A DNA stretch of 64,000 nt from Bog-473 sp963807675 (lineage in GTDB: Bacteria > Actinomycetota > Acidimicrobiia > Acidimicrobiales > RAAP-2). Under the pieces are notes generated by a model. It was not told where the DNA came from, ran no database searches, and saw nothing but the letters and a program-made list of their open reading frames with translations. Positions 54,752 through 63,291 of this stretch are shown here, piece by piece (within the stretch, counting starts at the first letter, position 1; every line of letters begins with the position of its first letter). The stretch covers positions 868,001-932,000 of the forward strand of contig CAWECP010000012.1 of NCBI GenBank assembly GCA_963807675.1, in the 5' to 3' direction. The translations under genes were made by a program, and so were the position numbers.

Positions 54752-55077
54752 TGCCGTTCCCCTTTCCCTCGAATCCGACCCCGCCCGTCATGAGGAGAAC
54801 AGCTCGGCGCCCGACGGGACACGGTGCAAATTAGGAAATCTGTCCGGGCCCGTGGTGGATCCCGCCGCAACCCGTCCACACCCCGTCGGCGTCACGGCGG
54901 CGCTCGGCGGCACCTCGGCGGCACCAAGCGCCACGGCGGCACCTAGGAGGCACCTCGGCCTGGAGCATCCCGCCACACGACCCCCTCGCACCGGTGGGAG
55001 TTTGGTTGCGCATCGGTCGCTGTCTCAAGGGCCCTCCGCAGGCTGCCGATATCCCGAATACGAGGGGGTGAGCAGCG
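54752..55077. repeat. Intergenic region with CGGCGGCACC repeats
   Basis: 326 bases without a gene. At 54889-54958 the segment CGGCGGCACC (with small variations) occurs about four times, interrupted by a short palindromic spacer. The ribosome site of the next gene (GGGGGTGAG) is at its right end. Nothing else recognisable. Confidence 0.4.
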
Positions 55078-55407
55078 ATGGCCACTGTCCAGCAGGGGAC
55101 GCCGATCATGAACGACAAGATCTGGTCGGAAGAGGAGAAGGAGCAGTGGCTCGCCGCTCATGGCGACACCCCCACGCACGTCGTCACCTTCGAGCCGATG
55201 TACCAGATCGAGGTGTTCATCCCGCCGTGGGAGCACCCGGAACGGCAAATCACGCGCTCGGCGGTGGCCTGGGGCACGAGCATGAGCCGCGTCCTCGAAG
55301 AGGAGCAGTTCGGCGCCGCCACGGTGGTCGCCGCCCACCACGAGGGGAACGCGCTCGAGGTCCACACCACCACCATGCCGCGGCCCCGCCTGCACCGCGT
55401 CACCTGA
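55078..55407 (+). CDS. Small conserved protein of unknown function
   Basis: A 109-residue protein. 'DKIWSEEEKEQWLAAHGD', 'VVTFEPMYQIEVFIPPW' and 'EVHTTTMPRPRLHRV' give no recognised domain; it is polar, with no membrane segment or signal. An internal ATG at 55108 (MNDKIW) could be the real start. It is convergent with the SDR gene. Confidence 0.6.
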   Translation: MATVQQGTPIMNDKIWSEEEKEQWLAAHGDTPTHVVTFEPMYQIEVFIPPWEHPERQITRSAVAWGTSMSRVLEEEQFGAATVVAAHHEGNALEVHTTTMPRPRLHRVT

Positions 55408-55423
55408 GCGTCACACCCTCGGG

Positions 55424-56329
55424 TCAGGCGTTGGGCTTCTCCCCCGACGCCGCGGCCAGCCGCATCTGCTCCAGGCGTTCGATCATGCCCATGCGCTCCT
55501 GCCCGACGTTGGCGTCGAGCCGCTGCGCGATCTCCTCGGGCGTCCAGCGACCCTCGGCCCACATGGCCCGCACCTCGGCCGGCTGGTTCCACACGGCGAT
55601 TTTGGAGCCGACGACGGTGTAGACCTGCCCGGTCACGTGCTTGGCCCGGTCACTGAGCAGGTAGACCACCATCGGCGCCACATCCTCGGGTTCGCCCATC
55701 TCCGCCAGCTCGGAGGGCACGTTGGCCGACATGCGGGTGCGGGCCACCGGGGCGATGGCGTTGGCCGTCACGCCGTAGCGGTGGAGTCCGACGGCGGCCG
55801 AGCGGACCAGCGACACGATGCCGCCCTTGGCGGCGGCGTAGTTGGCCTGGGCCACGCTGCCCTGGAACGCCCCGGAGGTGAACCCGACGAGCGCGCCGCT
55901 CTCCTGCTTGCGCATGACGGCGGCCGCGGCGCGGAACACGGTGAAATGGCCCTTCAGGTGCGTGGCGATGACGGCATCCCACTCGTCCTCGGACATGTTG
56001 AAGAGCATGCGCTCGCGCAAGATGCCCGCCACCGCCACCACGCCGTCGATGCGGCCGTACGTGTCGACGGCGGTGGTGATGAGACGCTCGCCGGCGTCCA
56101 TGTTCGAGATGTCGTCGGCCACGGCGAGGGCGTCGCCGCCCGCCTTGGTGATGTCGGCCACCACGGCCTCGGCCACCTCGCTGGTCGGGTCCTCCCCGGC
56201 CATCGACACCCCGTAGTCGGCCACGAGCACTTTGGCCCCCTCGACCGCCGCGGCCAGCGCCACCGCCCGCCCGATGCCGCCGCCACCGCCGGTGACCGCG
56301 ACGACCTTGCCCTCGAGGAACCCTGCCAT
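55424..56329 (-). CDS. Short-chain dehydrogenase/reductase
   Basis: A 301-residue SDR from ATG 56329 (MAGFLEGK). Cofactor motif TGGGGGIGRAVALA, structural 'VVAVAGILRERMLF' (in the NAG position), catalytic Ser in FTSGAFQGS and Tyr/Lys in NYAAAKGG. Asp at the end of the second strand (VADYG) favours NAD over NADP. The closest well-known types are hydroxyacyl-CoA/17-beta-hydroxysteroid dehydrogenases (MFE-2-like). It shares a divergent promoter and a KstR-type operator with the FadD gene. Confidence 0.88.
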   Translation of the reverse strand: MAGFLEGKVVAVTGGGGGIGRAVALAAAVEGAKVLVADYGVSMAGEDPTSEVAEAVVADITKAGGDALAVADDISNMDAGERLITTAVDTYGRIDGVVAVAGILRERMLFNMSEDEWDAVIATHLKGHFTVFRAAAAVMRKQESGALVGFTSGAFQGSVAQANYAAAKGGIVSLVRSAAVGLHRYGVTANAIAPVARTRMSANVPSELAEMGEPEDVAPMVVYLLSDRAKHVTGQVYTVVGSKIAVWNQPAEVRAMWAEGRWTPEEIAQRLDANVGQERMGMIERLEQMRLAAASGEKPNA

Positions 56330-56390
56330 CTCGTACGCTCCTGGTGTCAGGGCCCGACGTCCGCCGGACCTGCGCAAAATTGCCGAAAAG

Positions 56391-56406
56391 CTAGAACACG
56401 TTCTAG
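56391..56406. promoter_or_regulatory. KstR-type operator CTAGAACACGTTCTAG
   Basis: Arms CTAGAAC and GTTCTAG pair exactly around two bases. This fits the KstR consensus TnnAACnnGTTnnA, the TetR-type repressor of cholesterol/lipid catabolism genes in mycobacteria and rhodococci. It lies between the divergent SDR and FadD starts, at 61 bases from each, and can control both. Confidence 0.85.
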
Positions 56407-56466
56407 TCTGCACAGGCCGGGGGCCGCCATTTGCCCTCTGCTCGCGAGCCTGCAAGGAGACAGCTG

Positions 56467-58020
56467 ATGGGAGACCTCGGCTTCTGGGCCCTGGCCCAGG
56501 ATGACCCCGACTACCTGGCCCTGGTGACGCCCGAGGAAGACGAGGTGAAGGCAGGCGAGCTCCTGGGCCACTCGAACCAGCTGGTGCACGCGCTGCGGGC
56601 CCAGGGCTTCGGCGTGGGCGACGTGGTGGCCACCCTGCTGCCCAACGGCTCCGAGATGCTGGAGGTCTACCTGGCCGCCCTGCAGGCCGGCTGGTACCTG
56701 GTCCCCATCAACCACCACCTGGTGGCGCCCGAGGTGGCGTACATCCTCGAGGACTCCGGGGCCAAGGCGTTCGTCGCCCACGACCGCTTCGCCGAGGTCG
56801 CCGTGGCGGCGGCCGACGAGGTGGGGCTCGACACCTCCGGTCGCCTGGCGGTGGGGGCCGTGCCCGGCTTCGCCTCCTTCGCCGCGGTCCGCGACGCGCA
56901 GCCGGACACGCTGCCCGAGGAGCGCACCATCGGCGATGTCATGAACTACACGTCGGGGACGACGGGCAACCCCAAGGGCATCTACCGCAAGCTGCTCGGC
57001 GTCACGCCCGAGCAGGCCGCACTCGGCCTGTCGGGCATCCTCTTCCTCTTCAACATCCAGCCCCAGGACGACAACGTCCACATCATCGGCTCGCCGCTGT
57101 ACCACACGGCCGTGCTGCGCTTCGGCAGCGCCTCCTTGCACCTCGGTCACACGGTGGTGCTCATGGACAAGTGGTTGCCCGAGGACATGCTCCGCCTCAT
57201 TGAGGAGCGCCGGGTCACCACGTCGCACATGGTCCCGACCCAGTTCCACCGCCTGCTGGCGCTGCCCGACGACGTAAGGGGCAAGTACGACGTCTCCTCG
57301 CTGCGCCACATGATCCACGCCGCCGCCCCGTGCCCGGTCGACGTCAAGCACCGGATGATCGCCTGGTGGGGCAACGCCATCGACGAGTACTACGCGGCGA
57401 GCGAAGGCGGGGGCACGCTGGTGACAGCGGAGGAGTGGCTGCAGAAGCCGGGCACCGTGGGCAAGCCGTGGCCCATCAGCGAAATCGCCATCTTCGACGA
57501 CGACGGCAACCGCATCGACGAGCCGAACGTGATCGGCACGGTTTACATGGCGATGCAGTCGGCCGACTTCGAGTACCACGGCGACAAGGAGAAGACGCAG
57601 AAGAACCGCATCGGCGCCTTCTTCACCGTCGGTGACGTCGGCCTGCTCGACGAGGACGGCTACCTGTTCCTGCGCGACCGCAAAATCGACATGATCATCT
57701 CGGGCGGCGCCAACATCTACCCGGCCGAAATCGAGAGCGTCCTGCTGTCGCACCCCAAGGTGGGCGACGCCGCTGTGTTCGGCATCCCCAACGAGGACTG
57801 GGGTGAAGAGGTCAAGGCGGTGATAGAGCCGGCCGAGGGCGTCGAGGCGGACGACGCGCTGGCGGCGGAGATCCTGGCCTACTGTGCCGACAAGCTGGCC
57901 CGGTTCAAGACGCCCAAGTCCATCGACTTCACCAACGAGATGCCCCGGGACCCCAACGGCAAGCTCTACAAGCGCAAGCTGCGCGATCCCTACTGGCAGG
58001 GGCGGGAGCGGGCGGTCTGA
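56467..58020 (+). CDS. Acyl-CoA synthetase (FadD-type, ANL superfamily)
   Basis: A 517-residue adenylate-forming enzyme with ATG 56467 behind AAGGAGA. ATP motif 'NYTSGTTGNPKGIYRK', A5 'YYAASEGGGTLVT', A8 'DRKIDMIISGGANIYPAE' and the catalytic Lys in DPNGKLYKRKLRDP. It activates a fatty or steroid side-chain acid to its CoA thioester. The KstR-type site 61 bases upstream supports the latter, though the acid is not defined by the sequence. Divergent from SDR. Confidence 0.92.
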   Translation: MGDLGFWALAQDDPDYLALVTPEEDEVKAGELLGHSNQLVHALRAQGFGVGDVVATLLPNGSEMLEVYLAALQAGWYLVPINHHLVAPEVAYILEDSGAKAFVAHDRFAEVAVAAADEVGLDTSGRLAVGAVPGFASFAAVRDAQPDTLPEERTIGDVMNYTSGTTGNPKGIYRKLLGVTPEQAALGLSGILFLFNIQPQDDNVHIIGSPLYHTAVLRFGSASLHLGHTVVLMDKWLPEDMLRLIEERRVTTSHMVPTQFHRLLALPDDVRGKYDVSSLRHMIHAAAPCPVDVKHRMIAWWGNAIDEYYAASEGGGTLVTAEEWLQKPGTVGKPWPISEIAIFDDDGNRIDEPNVIGTVYMAMQSADFEYHGDKEKTQKNRIGAFFTVGDVGLLDEDGYLFLRDRKIDMIISGGANIYPAEIESVLLSHPKVGDAAVFGIPNEDWGEEVKAVIEPAEGVEADDALAAEILAYCADKLARFKTPKSIDFTNEMPRDPNGKLYKRKLRDPYWQGRERAV

Positions 58021-58074
58021 GCCCCTCCTCGCGCCGGGCGGCCAGCATGAGAAGGGCTCCGACCATGTCCGGGT

Positions 58075-58098
58075 GATCCGACCGGCGCGCGTCGGATC
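58075..58098 (+). terminator. Terminator-like inverted repeat after fadD
   Basis: GATCCGAC and GTCGGATC pair perfectly around an 8-base GC-rich loop, 54 bases after the FadD stop. No T-run follows, as is common for actinomycete terminators. Confidence 0.4.
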
Positions 58099-58136
58099 CC
58101 ACCGATCGACGTCCGCGCTGGCCAAGATGGTGCCTC

Positions 58137-58910
58137 ATGGACAGCCAGGCCCCAACGGAGGCTTCGGCCGAGCCCATCGCCGCGTCACGCCGTCAGGTGC
58201 TCGGCGCGATCGTGCGGGCGCCTGACTCCTACGGGCTCCTCTTCGTCTTCCTGATCGTCTACTACGTCCTGCTCACCGTCAACTGGAACACCCGGCTGGC
58301 GCTCCTGGTCCGCGTGGCCTGGCTCTGCGTGACGACGCTCCTGGCCTTCTACACGTCGCGCGTCCCGCGACGGGTCATGGTCGCCGTGATCGTCGCCACC
58401 GGGCTCACCTTCGTCGCTGGCGTCGTGGTGATCCTGCAGGGGCACACCCAGGCGGACGGCGGCATCGTCCTGCTGACCTCGGTCCTGGTGCTCAGCACGC
58501 CGTTCGCCATCGGCTGGCGCAACTTCCAGCACCGCACCGTGACGGGCGAGACGATCATGGGGGCGCTGTGCATCTACGTGCTGATCGGCCTCATCTTCGC
58601 CACGTTCGACTATGGCTTCCAGCTGGCGGCCAACCGGCCCTACTTCGCACAGCCGGGGCCGCACGGGCCTTCCGACTTCGTGTATTTCAGCTACATCACC
58701 ATGGCCACCGTCGGCTACGGCGACCTCACGCCGGCGCCGGGCCTGCCCCGGACGACGGCGGCGCTCGAGGCCTTGATGGGGCAGATCTTCCTGGTCGTCC
58801 TCGTGGCCAGGCTGGTGGCCATGTACGCCCCGTCGGTCTTGCGACGAGCTGAGATCCGGGAGGAACTGAACCGGGACGCCACCGAGGCCGGCGGTCAGAG
58901 CACGGGCTGA
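58137..58910 (+). CDS. Potassium channel-like protein
   Basis: A 257-residue membrane protein with about six transmembrane helices. The pore region 'FSYITMATVGYGDLTPAPG' before the last helix contains the K+ selectivity filter TVGYGD. No voltage-sensor pattern of regularly spaced arginines and no RCK domain. A simple ion channel, function unproven. It is followed 20 bases later by the GNAT gene. Confidence 0.88.
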   Translation: MDSQAPTEASAEPIAASRRQVLGAIVRAPDSYGLLFVFLIVYYVLLTVNWNTRLALLVRVAWLCVTTLLAFYTSRVPRRVMVAVIVATGLTFVAGVVVILQGHTQADGGIVLLTSVLVLSTPFAIGWRNFQHRTVTGETIMGALCIYVLIGLIFATFDYGFQLAANRPYFAQPGPHGPSDFVYFSYITMATVGYGDLTPAPGLPRTTAALEALMGQIFLVVLVARLVAMYAPSVLRRAEIREELNRDATEAGGQSTG

Positions 58911-58930
58911 ACGCTTGCCATGCTGGAAGC

Positions 58931-59476
58931 GTGACGGATCACTCCGACGTCCGCATCCGGCTGCAGATGGATGGGTCGGGCGAGGTCTGCCGCCAGGTAT
59001 TGGCCACCCTGCCCATGTGGTTCGGCATCCCCGAGTCGGTGGAGGACTACATCGCTGCGGCGGAGGCCAACCCAACGGTCGTGGCATCCGTGGACGGCCG
59101 GGACGTCGGGTTGCTGACCCTGGTCGTGCACACCGAGTGCGCGGCGGAGATTTACGTCATGGGTGTCCGGGCCGAGCGCCATCGGCTCGGCCTCGGCCTC
59201 GCGATGCTGGCGACGGCCGAGTCCTGGCTGGCCGAGCGTGGTGTCGAGTTCCTGCAGGTGAAGACGCTCAGCGCCCGCCGTGAGGACGCCGGCTACGCCA
59301 AGACCCGGGCGTTCTACGTGGCGAGCGGCTTCCGGCCGCTCCAGGAGTTCCCCGAGTTGTGGAACCCCGACAACCCGGCGCTGCAGATGATCAAGGTGGT
59401 GTCAGGTGTTGCCCCGTCGCCGTCGCCGTCGCCGTCCTCGCCGCTCCACCCGCGACCGGGCGCCGCCGACCGGTGA
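58931..59476 (+). CDS. GNAT-family N-acetyltransferase
   Basis: A 181-residue acetyltransferase from GTG 58931. The acetyl-CoA loop is in 'VRAERHRLGLGLAMLATAE' (R/Q-x-x-G-x-G/A form), with 'KTRAFYVASGFRPLQEF' as the C-terminal strand and helix. A short Pro-Ser repeat (PSPSPSPSS), coded by CCGTCG units, ends the protein and is unlike the fold. The stop overlaps the GTG of the next gene. Confidence 0.87.
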   Translation: MTDHSDVRIRLQMDGSGEVCRQVLATLPMWFGIPESVEDYIAAAEANPTVVASVDGRDVGLLTLVVHTECAAEIYVMGVRAERHRLGLGLAMLATAESWLAERGVEFLQVKTLSARREDAGYAKTRAFYVASGFRPLQEFPELWNPDNPALQMIKVVSGVAPSPSPSPSSPLHPRPGAADR

Positions 59477-60267
59477 GCGCCACTCGGGGCGCCGCGTCGA
59501 CCGCCGACGAACTGCTCGAACGGGCCACCGACGTCCCGTTCCGCGGCTGGGACTTCTCGCTGCTCGGCGGGCGCCTGACCCTCGAGCCTCCACCGTGGTC
59601 CCTCGAGCGCATGGTCGCCGAGCTGGTCGACCCGGGCACGACGATGCTCGACATGGGCACCGGCGGCGGCGAGTGGCTGAGCGGGTTGGTGAGGAGCTCG
59701 CGTGTCGTCGCCACCGAGAGCTGGGCGCCCAACGTCCCGGTCGCCGCCGCCAGGCTGCAGCCGCTCGGCATCGCCGTGGTGCGTGACGAGGGCGCCATCG
59801 ACAACGTCGACCAGGAAGGGCAGGAACTGCCGGGCCGTCGCGGCCGGCTGGCCTTTCGGGCCGGGGCGTTCGACCTCGTCGTCAATCGTCACGAGGCCTT
59901 CGTCCCCGACGAGGTGCGCCGGGTCCTACGGGTCGGGGGCGTGTTCCTGACCCAGCAGGCGACGACGGGCTCGGGCGAGTTCCACCGGTTGCTCGGTCTC
60001 GACCCGCCGGTCCTCGAGGAACTCACGCTGGCGCTCGTCGTCGAGCAGTTGACGCGAGCCGGGTTGGCCATCGAGGGCAGCGGCGAGGGCGTCGCCACGA
60101 CGACCTTCGGCGACATCGGTGCGCTGGCCTGGTACCTCTCGAACGTCCCATGGGCCGTGCCCGGGTTCACCGTCCCGCGGTGTCGCGATGCCCTGCTCCA
60201 GCTGCACGGCGACCCCATCCGCGTCCCGTCGACGCGCTTTTGGGTGCTGGCTCGGGCTCGGCGCTGA
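59473..60267 (+). CDS. SAM-dependent methyltransferase
   Basis: A 264-residue class I methyltransferase. Motif I 'TTMLDMGTGGGEWLSGL', then 'FRAGAFDLVVNRHEAFVP', motif III 'RVLRVGGVFLTQQAT' and a C-terminal 'VPRCRDALLQLHG'. GTG 59473 overlaps the GNAT stop, so the two are co-translated. The substrate is unknown; the pairing may point to small-molecule tailoring. Confidence 0.85.
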   Translation: MSATRGAASTADELLERATDVPFRGWDFSLLGGRLTLEPPPWSLERMVAELVDPGTTMLDMGTGGGEWLSGLVRSSRVVATESWAPNVPVAAARLQPLGIAVVRDEGAIDNVDQEGQELPGRRGRLAFRAGAFDLVVNRHEAFVPDEVRRVLRVGGVFLTQQATTGSGEFHRLLGLDPPVLEELTLALVVEQLTRAGLAIEGSGEGVATTTFGDIGALAWYLSNVPWAVPGFTVPRCRDALLQLHGDPIRVPSTRFWVLARARR

Positions 60268-60331
60268 CGGGACACCCGAGCCGCACCGCGGCCAGCGTGC
60301 CGTCACCGTAACTCCGGAATTCGGCGGTCGG

Positions 60332-61117
60332 TCAGGAGCCTCGGGCCCGCCGCTCCTCCATCATGCGCTGCCAGTCCGGGTCGACCAGAGGCGCCTCGGC
60401 CCCGTGCGCGTTGCCCGTCACGATGTCGAGCATGCGATTGGGCGGAACGTGGATGAAGATGCCGTCGGCCTCGGCCGTCAGCTCTCCCCGGTAGAAGATG
60501 CCGCCCCACGCGAACACCTTTCGACCCTCCTGGCCCGTGGTGCGCGCCGCCAGGTCGAGGGGGGCCAGCAGCGGCGTCGGACGCCGGTAGCGGATCTTCA
60601 GCGTCCCCGTCATGGCCCCCTGGCCGGACAGGATGTTCGACAGGCCGAGCAGCTCGTCGAAGAGCTCGGCGATCACCCCGCCGTGCACGCACGTCGGCGG
60701 CCCCTCGTAGGCGTAGCCGAACGTCACCCGCCCCCGGATCTCCCGCCCGCCGTCGGTGCCTTCCACGGCCCACACCTCGACCGGGGGTGCCACCGGGTTG
60801 GCGAAGCCGATCACGGGGCTGGTGTGGAAGTAGTCCTGCGGATGCATGCCCGGGAACCCGCCCGGACCCGGCTCGTTGCGGCGCCGCTTCGACACCGACG
60901 CGGCCGCCTCGAGCCGGTCCGCCACGGCCGAGAGCTGTTCCGCCGCCTCGGAGATCTCGTCGTCTTCGGGTGGCTGGCCCACCACGACCGCATTGATGCG
61001 CCGCACCGCCGCCGCCAGCCGGTTCATGGGCTGGTCGCCCGCCGTCACCGCCGGGCCGTCGAGCCCCGGATAGCCCCCGCCGGCGGGCGGGTCGAGCTCC
61101 TGGCTCGTCTCGCTCAC
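60332..61117 (-). CDS. PaaI/THEM4-like hot-dog thioesterase
   Basis: A 261-residue protein. GTG 61117 overlaps the enoyl-CoA hydratase stop. The hot-dog domain is at about 115-230 with 'CVHGGVIAELFDELLG', the HGG motif of PaaI-type acyl-CoA thioesterases, then 'MTGTLKIRYRRPTPL'. A longer N-terminal region (1-110) with helical 'NRLAAAVRRINAVV' is of unknown use. It ends the thiolase-hydratase-thioesterase operon and may free CoA from dead-end intermediates. Confidence 0.85.
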   Translation of the reverse strand: MSETSQELDPPAGGGYPGLDGPAVTAGDQPMNRLAAAVRRINAVVVGQPPEDDEISEAAEQLSAVADRLEAAASVSKRRRNEPGPGGFPGMHPQDYFHTSPVIGFANPVAPPVEVWAVEGTDGGREIRGRVTFGYAYEGPPTCVHGGVIAELFDELLGLSNILSGQGAMTGTLKIRYRRPTPLLAPLDLAARTTGQEGRKVFAWGGIFYRGELTAEADGIFIHVPPNRMLDIVTGNAHGAEAPLVDPDWQRMMEERRARGS

Positions 61118-61914
61118 GTGCGCGTGTAGTTGGGCGGCCGCTTCTCGGCGAAGGCCTTCTGCCCCTCGGTGGCGTCGTTGCTGGCGAAAACCGGCCAGCC
61201 GATCTCGAGCTCGCGGGCCAGGCCATCGACCTCGGACATGCCCTCGGTCTCGCGCACGCTCCGCTTGATCGCCTCGACCGCCAGCGGGCCGTTCTGCCCG
61301 ATGACGCCCGCGATCTCCAGCGCCTTCTCGAGAGCCGCCCCGTCGGGCACCACGTGGCCGATGAGCCCGATGCGCAACGCCTCGTCGGCGGGCACCTCGC
61401 GCGCCGTCAACAGCAGCTCCATGGCCAGCGTGTAGGGGATCTGACGCCGGAGCCGCACCGTCGAGCCGCCGAGCGGGAACAGTCCCCGCTTGGCCTCGAA
61501 CACCCCGAAGACGGCGCTCTGGCCCGCCACTCGGATGTCCGTGGCCTGCAAGATTTCGGTCCCCCCGGCCACGGCCCATCCCTCCACGGCGGCGATCAGG
61601 GGCTTGCGCAAGTCGTAGTGGCGCAGCAGCGCCTTCCAGTGCAGGTCCGGGTCCTCCTGCATGCGGGGCTGGTACTTCTCGGCGTCGCTGCCCCCCATGG
61701 CCTTGAGGTCCATGCCGGCGCAGAACGTGCCGCCGGCGCCGGTCAGGATGGCGCAGCGGATGTCGTCGTTGGCGTCGATCTCCTCCCAGGCGTCCTTCAT
61801 GCCGACCAGCATGGGCAGGCTCAACGCGTTCTTGGCCTCGGGCCGGTTCATGGTCACGATGGCCGTGGCGCCGTCGCGCTCGTACGTCAGGTGCTCAGTC
61901 GATACCGATGACAC
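61114..61914 (-). CDS. Enoyl-CoA hydratase/isomerase family protein
   Basis: A 266-residue crotonase. 'AIVTMNRPEAKNALSLPM', oxyanion-hole 'GTFCAGMDLKAMGG' and 'AVEGWAVAGGTEILQATDI', then 'FEAKRGLFPLGGSTVRLRR'. The Glu of the classical hydratase is replaced by Gly in GLFPLGGS, hinting at an isomerase or another reaction. Middle gene of the KstR-type operon. ATG 61914 is 49 bases after the thiolase stop. Confidence 0.88.
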   Translation of the reverse strand: MSSVSTEHLTYERDGATAIVTMNRPEAKNALSLPMLVGMKDAWEEIDANDDIRCAILTGAGGTFCAGMDLKAMGGSDAEKYQPRMQEDPDLHWKALLRHYDLRKPLIAAVEGWAVAGGTEILQATDIRVAGQSAVFGVFEAKRGLFPLGGSTVRLRRQIPYTLAMELLLTAREVPADEALRIGLIGHVVPDGAALEKALEIAGVIGQNGPLAVEAIKRSVRETEGMSEVDGLARELEIGWPVFASNDATEGQKAFAEKRPPNYTRT

Positions 61915-61963
61915 GGTCCCCTCCAGAGGTAGGCGCCGAAATGGGAAGGTGCGGCAGAAGGGC

Positions 61964-63136
61964 TCAGATCCGCTCGATGATGGTGCCGGTCGCCAACGCG
62001 CCGCCGCAACACATCGACACCAGGCCGTAAGTGGCGTCGCGTCGCTCGAGCTCGTGCAGAATCGTCGTGATCAGTCGACTGCCCGTGGCGCCCACCGGGT
62101 GGCCGAGCGCGATGGCGCCACCGTTCACGTTGACCTTGTCCCAATCGACCTCGTGCACCTTGCCCCAGCTGAAGACGACGGACGCGAAGGCCTCGTTCAC
62201 CTCGAAGAGATCGATGTCCTTCATGGTCATGCCGGCCTTGGCCAGCACCTTGGTCGTCGCCGCGATGGGGCCGTCGAGGTGGTAGTAGGGGTCGGAGCCC
62301 ACCAGCACCTGGGCTACCACGCGGGCCCGGGGCTTGAAGCCCTCCGCCTTGGCCCGGTCCTCGGACATCCACAGCACGGCGGCCGCGCCGTCGGAGATCT
62401 GTGACGAGGTGCCGGCGGTGTGCATGCCGTCGGGCAGCACGGGCTTCAGCTTGGCCAGACCCTCGGCCGTGGTCTCGCGTGGGCCTTGGTCCTTGGAGAC
62501 GACGATCTTCTCGCCCGAGTGCTCGCCCCACGGGCCCTCCTCACCGACGATCGGAGCCTCCACCGGCACGATCTCACGGGCGAAGCGGTCCTCGGTCACG
62601 GCGACCGCGGCCTTCTTCTGCGACTCGAGCCCGAGCCAGTCGACGTCGGCCCGCGTGATGCCGTACTTCTTTGCGATGCGCTCGGCCGCCGTGAACTGGT
62701 CGGGCATGTCGTAGGGCAGGTCCTCGGGGATGGCCCGACCGGCACCCGCCTTGGCATTGGCCCCGAGCGGCACCCGGCTCATCGCCTCGACACCGCACCC
62801 GATCGCCGCGTCCACGGCGCCCGCCGCGATGAGGTTGTTCGCGAAGTGGTTGGACTGCTGACCCGACCCGCACTGGCAGTCCACCGTAGTGGCGGCCACC
62901 TCGTACGGCAGGCCGCTGAGCAGCCAGGCCGTGCGCGTGACGTTGAAGCCCTGCTCCCCGGCCTGGGTGACGCACCCGCCGACAACCTGTTCGACCGAGG
63001 ACGGGTCGATGCCCGCCCGCTTGACCACCTCGACCTGGACCGCCCCGAGGATGTCCGGGGCCCGCAGCCCCGAGAGCCACCCGTTGCGCTTCCCGATGGG
63101 GGTGCGGACCGCCTCGATGATTACCGGCTGCGCCAT
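61964..63136 (-). CDS. Acetyl-CoA acyltransferase (thiolase), steroid-type
   Basis: A 390-residue thiolase. Nucleophile Cys in VDCQCGSGQQSNHF, His in 'NVNGGAIALGHPVGATGSR' and the second Cys in SMCCGGALATGTI. The DCQCGSGQQ form is that of FadA5-like thiolases that shorten the cholesterol side chain; ordinary fatty-acid thiolases have other residues there. First gene of the operon, 63 bases downstream of a KstR-type operator, which supports a lipid/steroid role. Confidence 0.93.
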   Translation of the reverse strand: MAQPVIIEAVRTPIGKRNGWLSGLRAPDILGAVQVEVVKRAGIDPSSVEQVVGGCVTQAGEQGFNVTRTAWLLSGLPYEVAATTVDCQCGSGQQSNHFANNLIAAGAVDAAIGCGVEAMSRVPLGANAKAGAGRAIPEDLPYDMPDQFTAAERIAKKYGITRADVDWLGLESQKKAAVAVTEDRFAREIVPVEAPIVGEEGPWGEHSGEKIVVSKDQGPRETTAEGLAKLKPVLPDGMHTAGTSSQISDGAAAVLWMSEDRAKAEGFKPRARVVAQVLVGSDPYYHLDGPIAATTKVLAKAGMTMKDIDLFEVNEAFASVVFSWGKVHEVDWDKVNVNGGAIALGHPVGATGSRLITTILHELERRDATYGLVSMCCGGALATGTIIERI

Positions 63137-63199
63137 GACCGACGTCCTTCCTGCTGCGATTCCCGGCCGCCGCCCGGCTGCCCGGGCCCGGGGCCTAAT

Positions 63200-63215
63200 T
63201 TAGAACCTGTTCTAA
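63200..63215 (-). promoter_or_regulatory. KstR-type operator TTAGAACCTGTTCTAA
   Basis: Exact inverted repeat TTAGAAC-CT-GTTCTAA, fitting the consensus TnnAACnnGTTnnA. It lies 63 bases before the thiolase start. The same 7-2-7 form occurs at 56391, and I saw no other copy in the window. Confidence 0.85.
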
Positions 63216-63291
63216 CTTTAGCACCGGCCCTCCGGGCCGGCCCCGGGAAGTCTGCCTGGGCCTGGTCGCCGGGCGCCAACCGTGACCCCTC

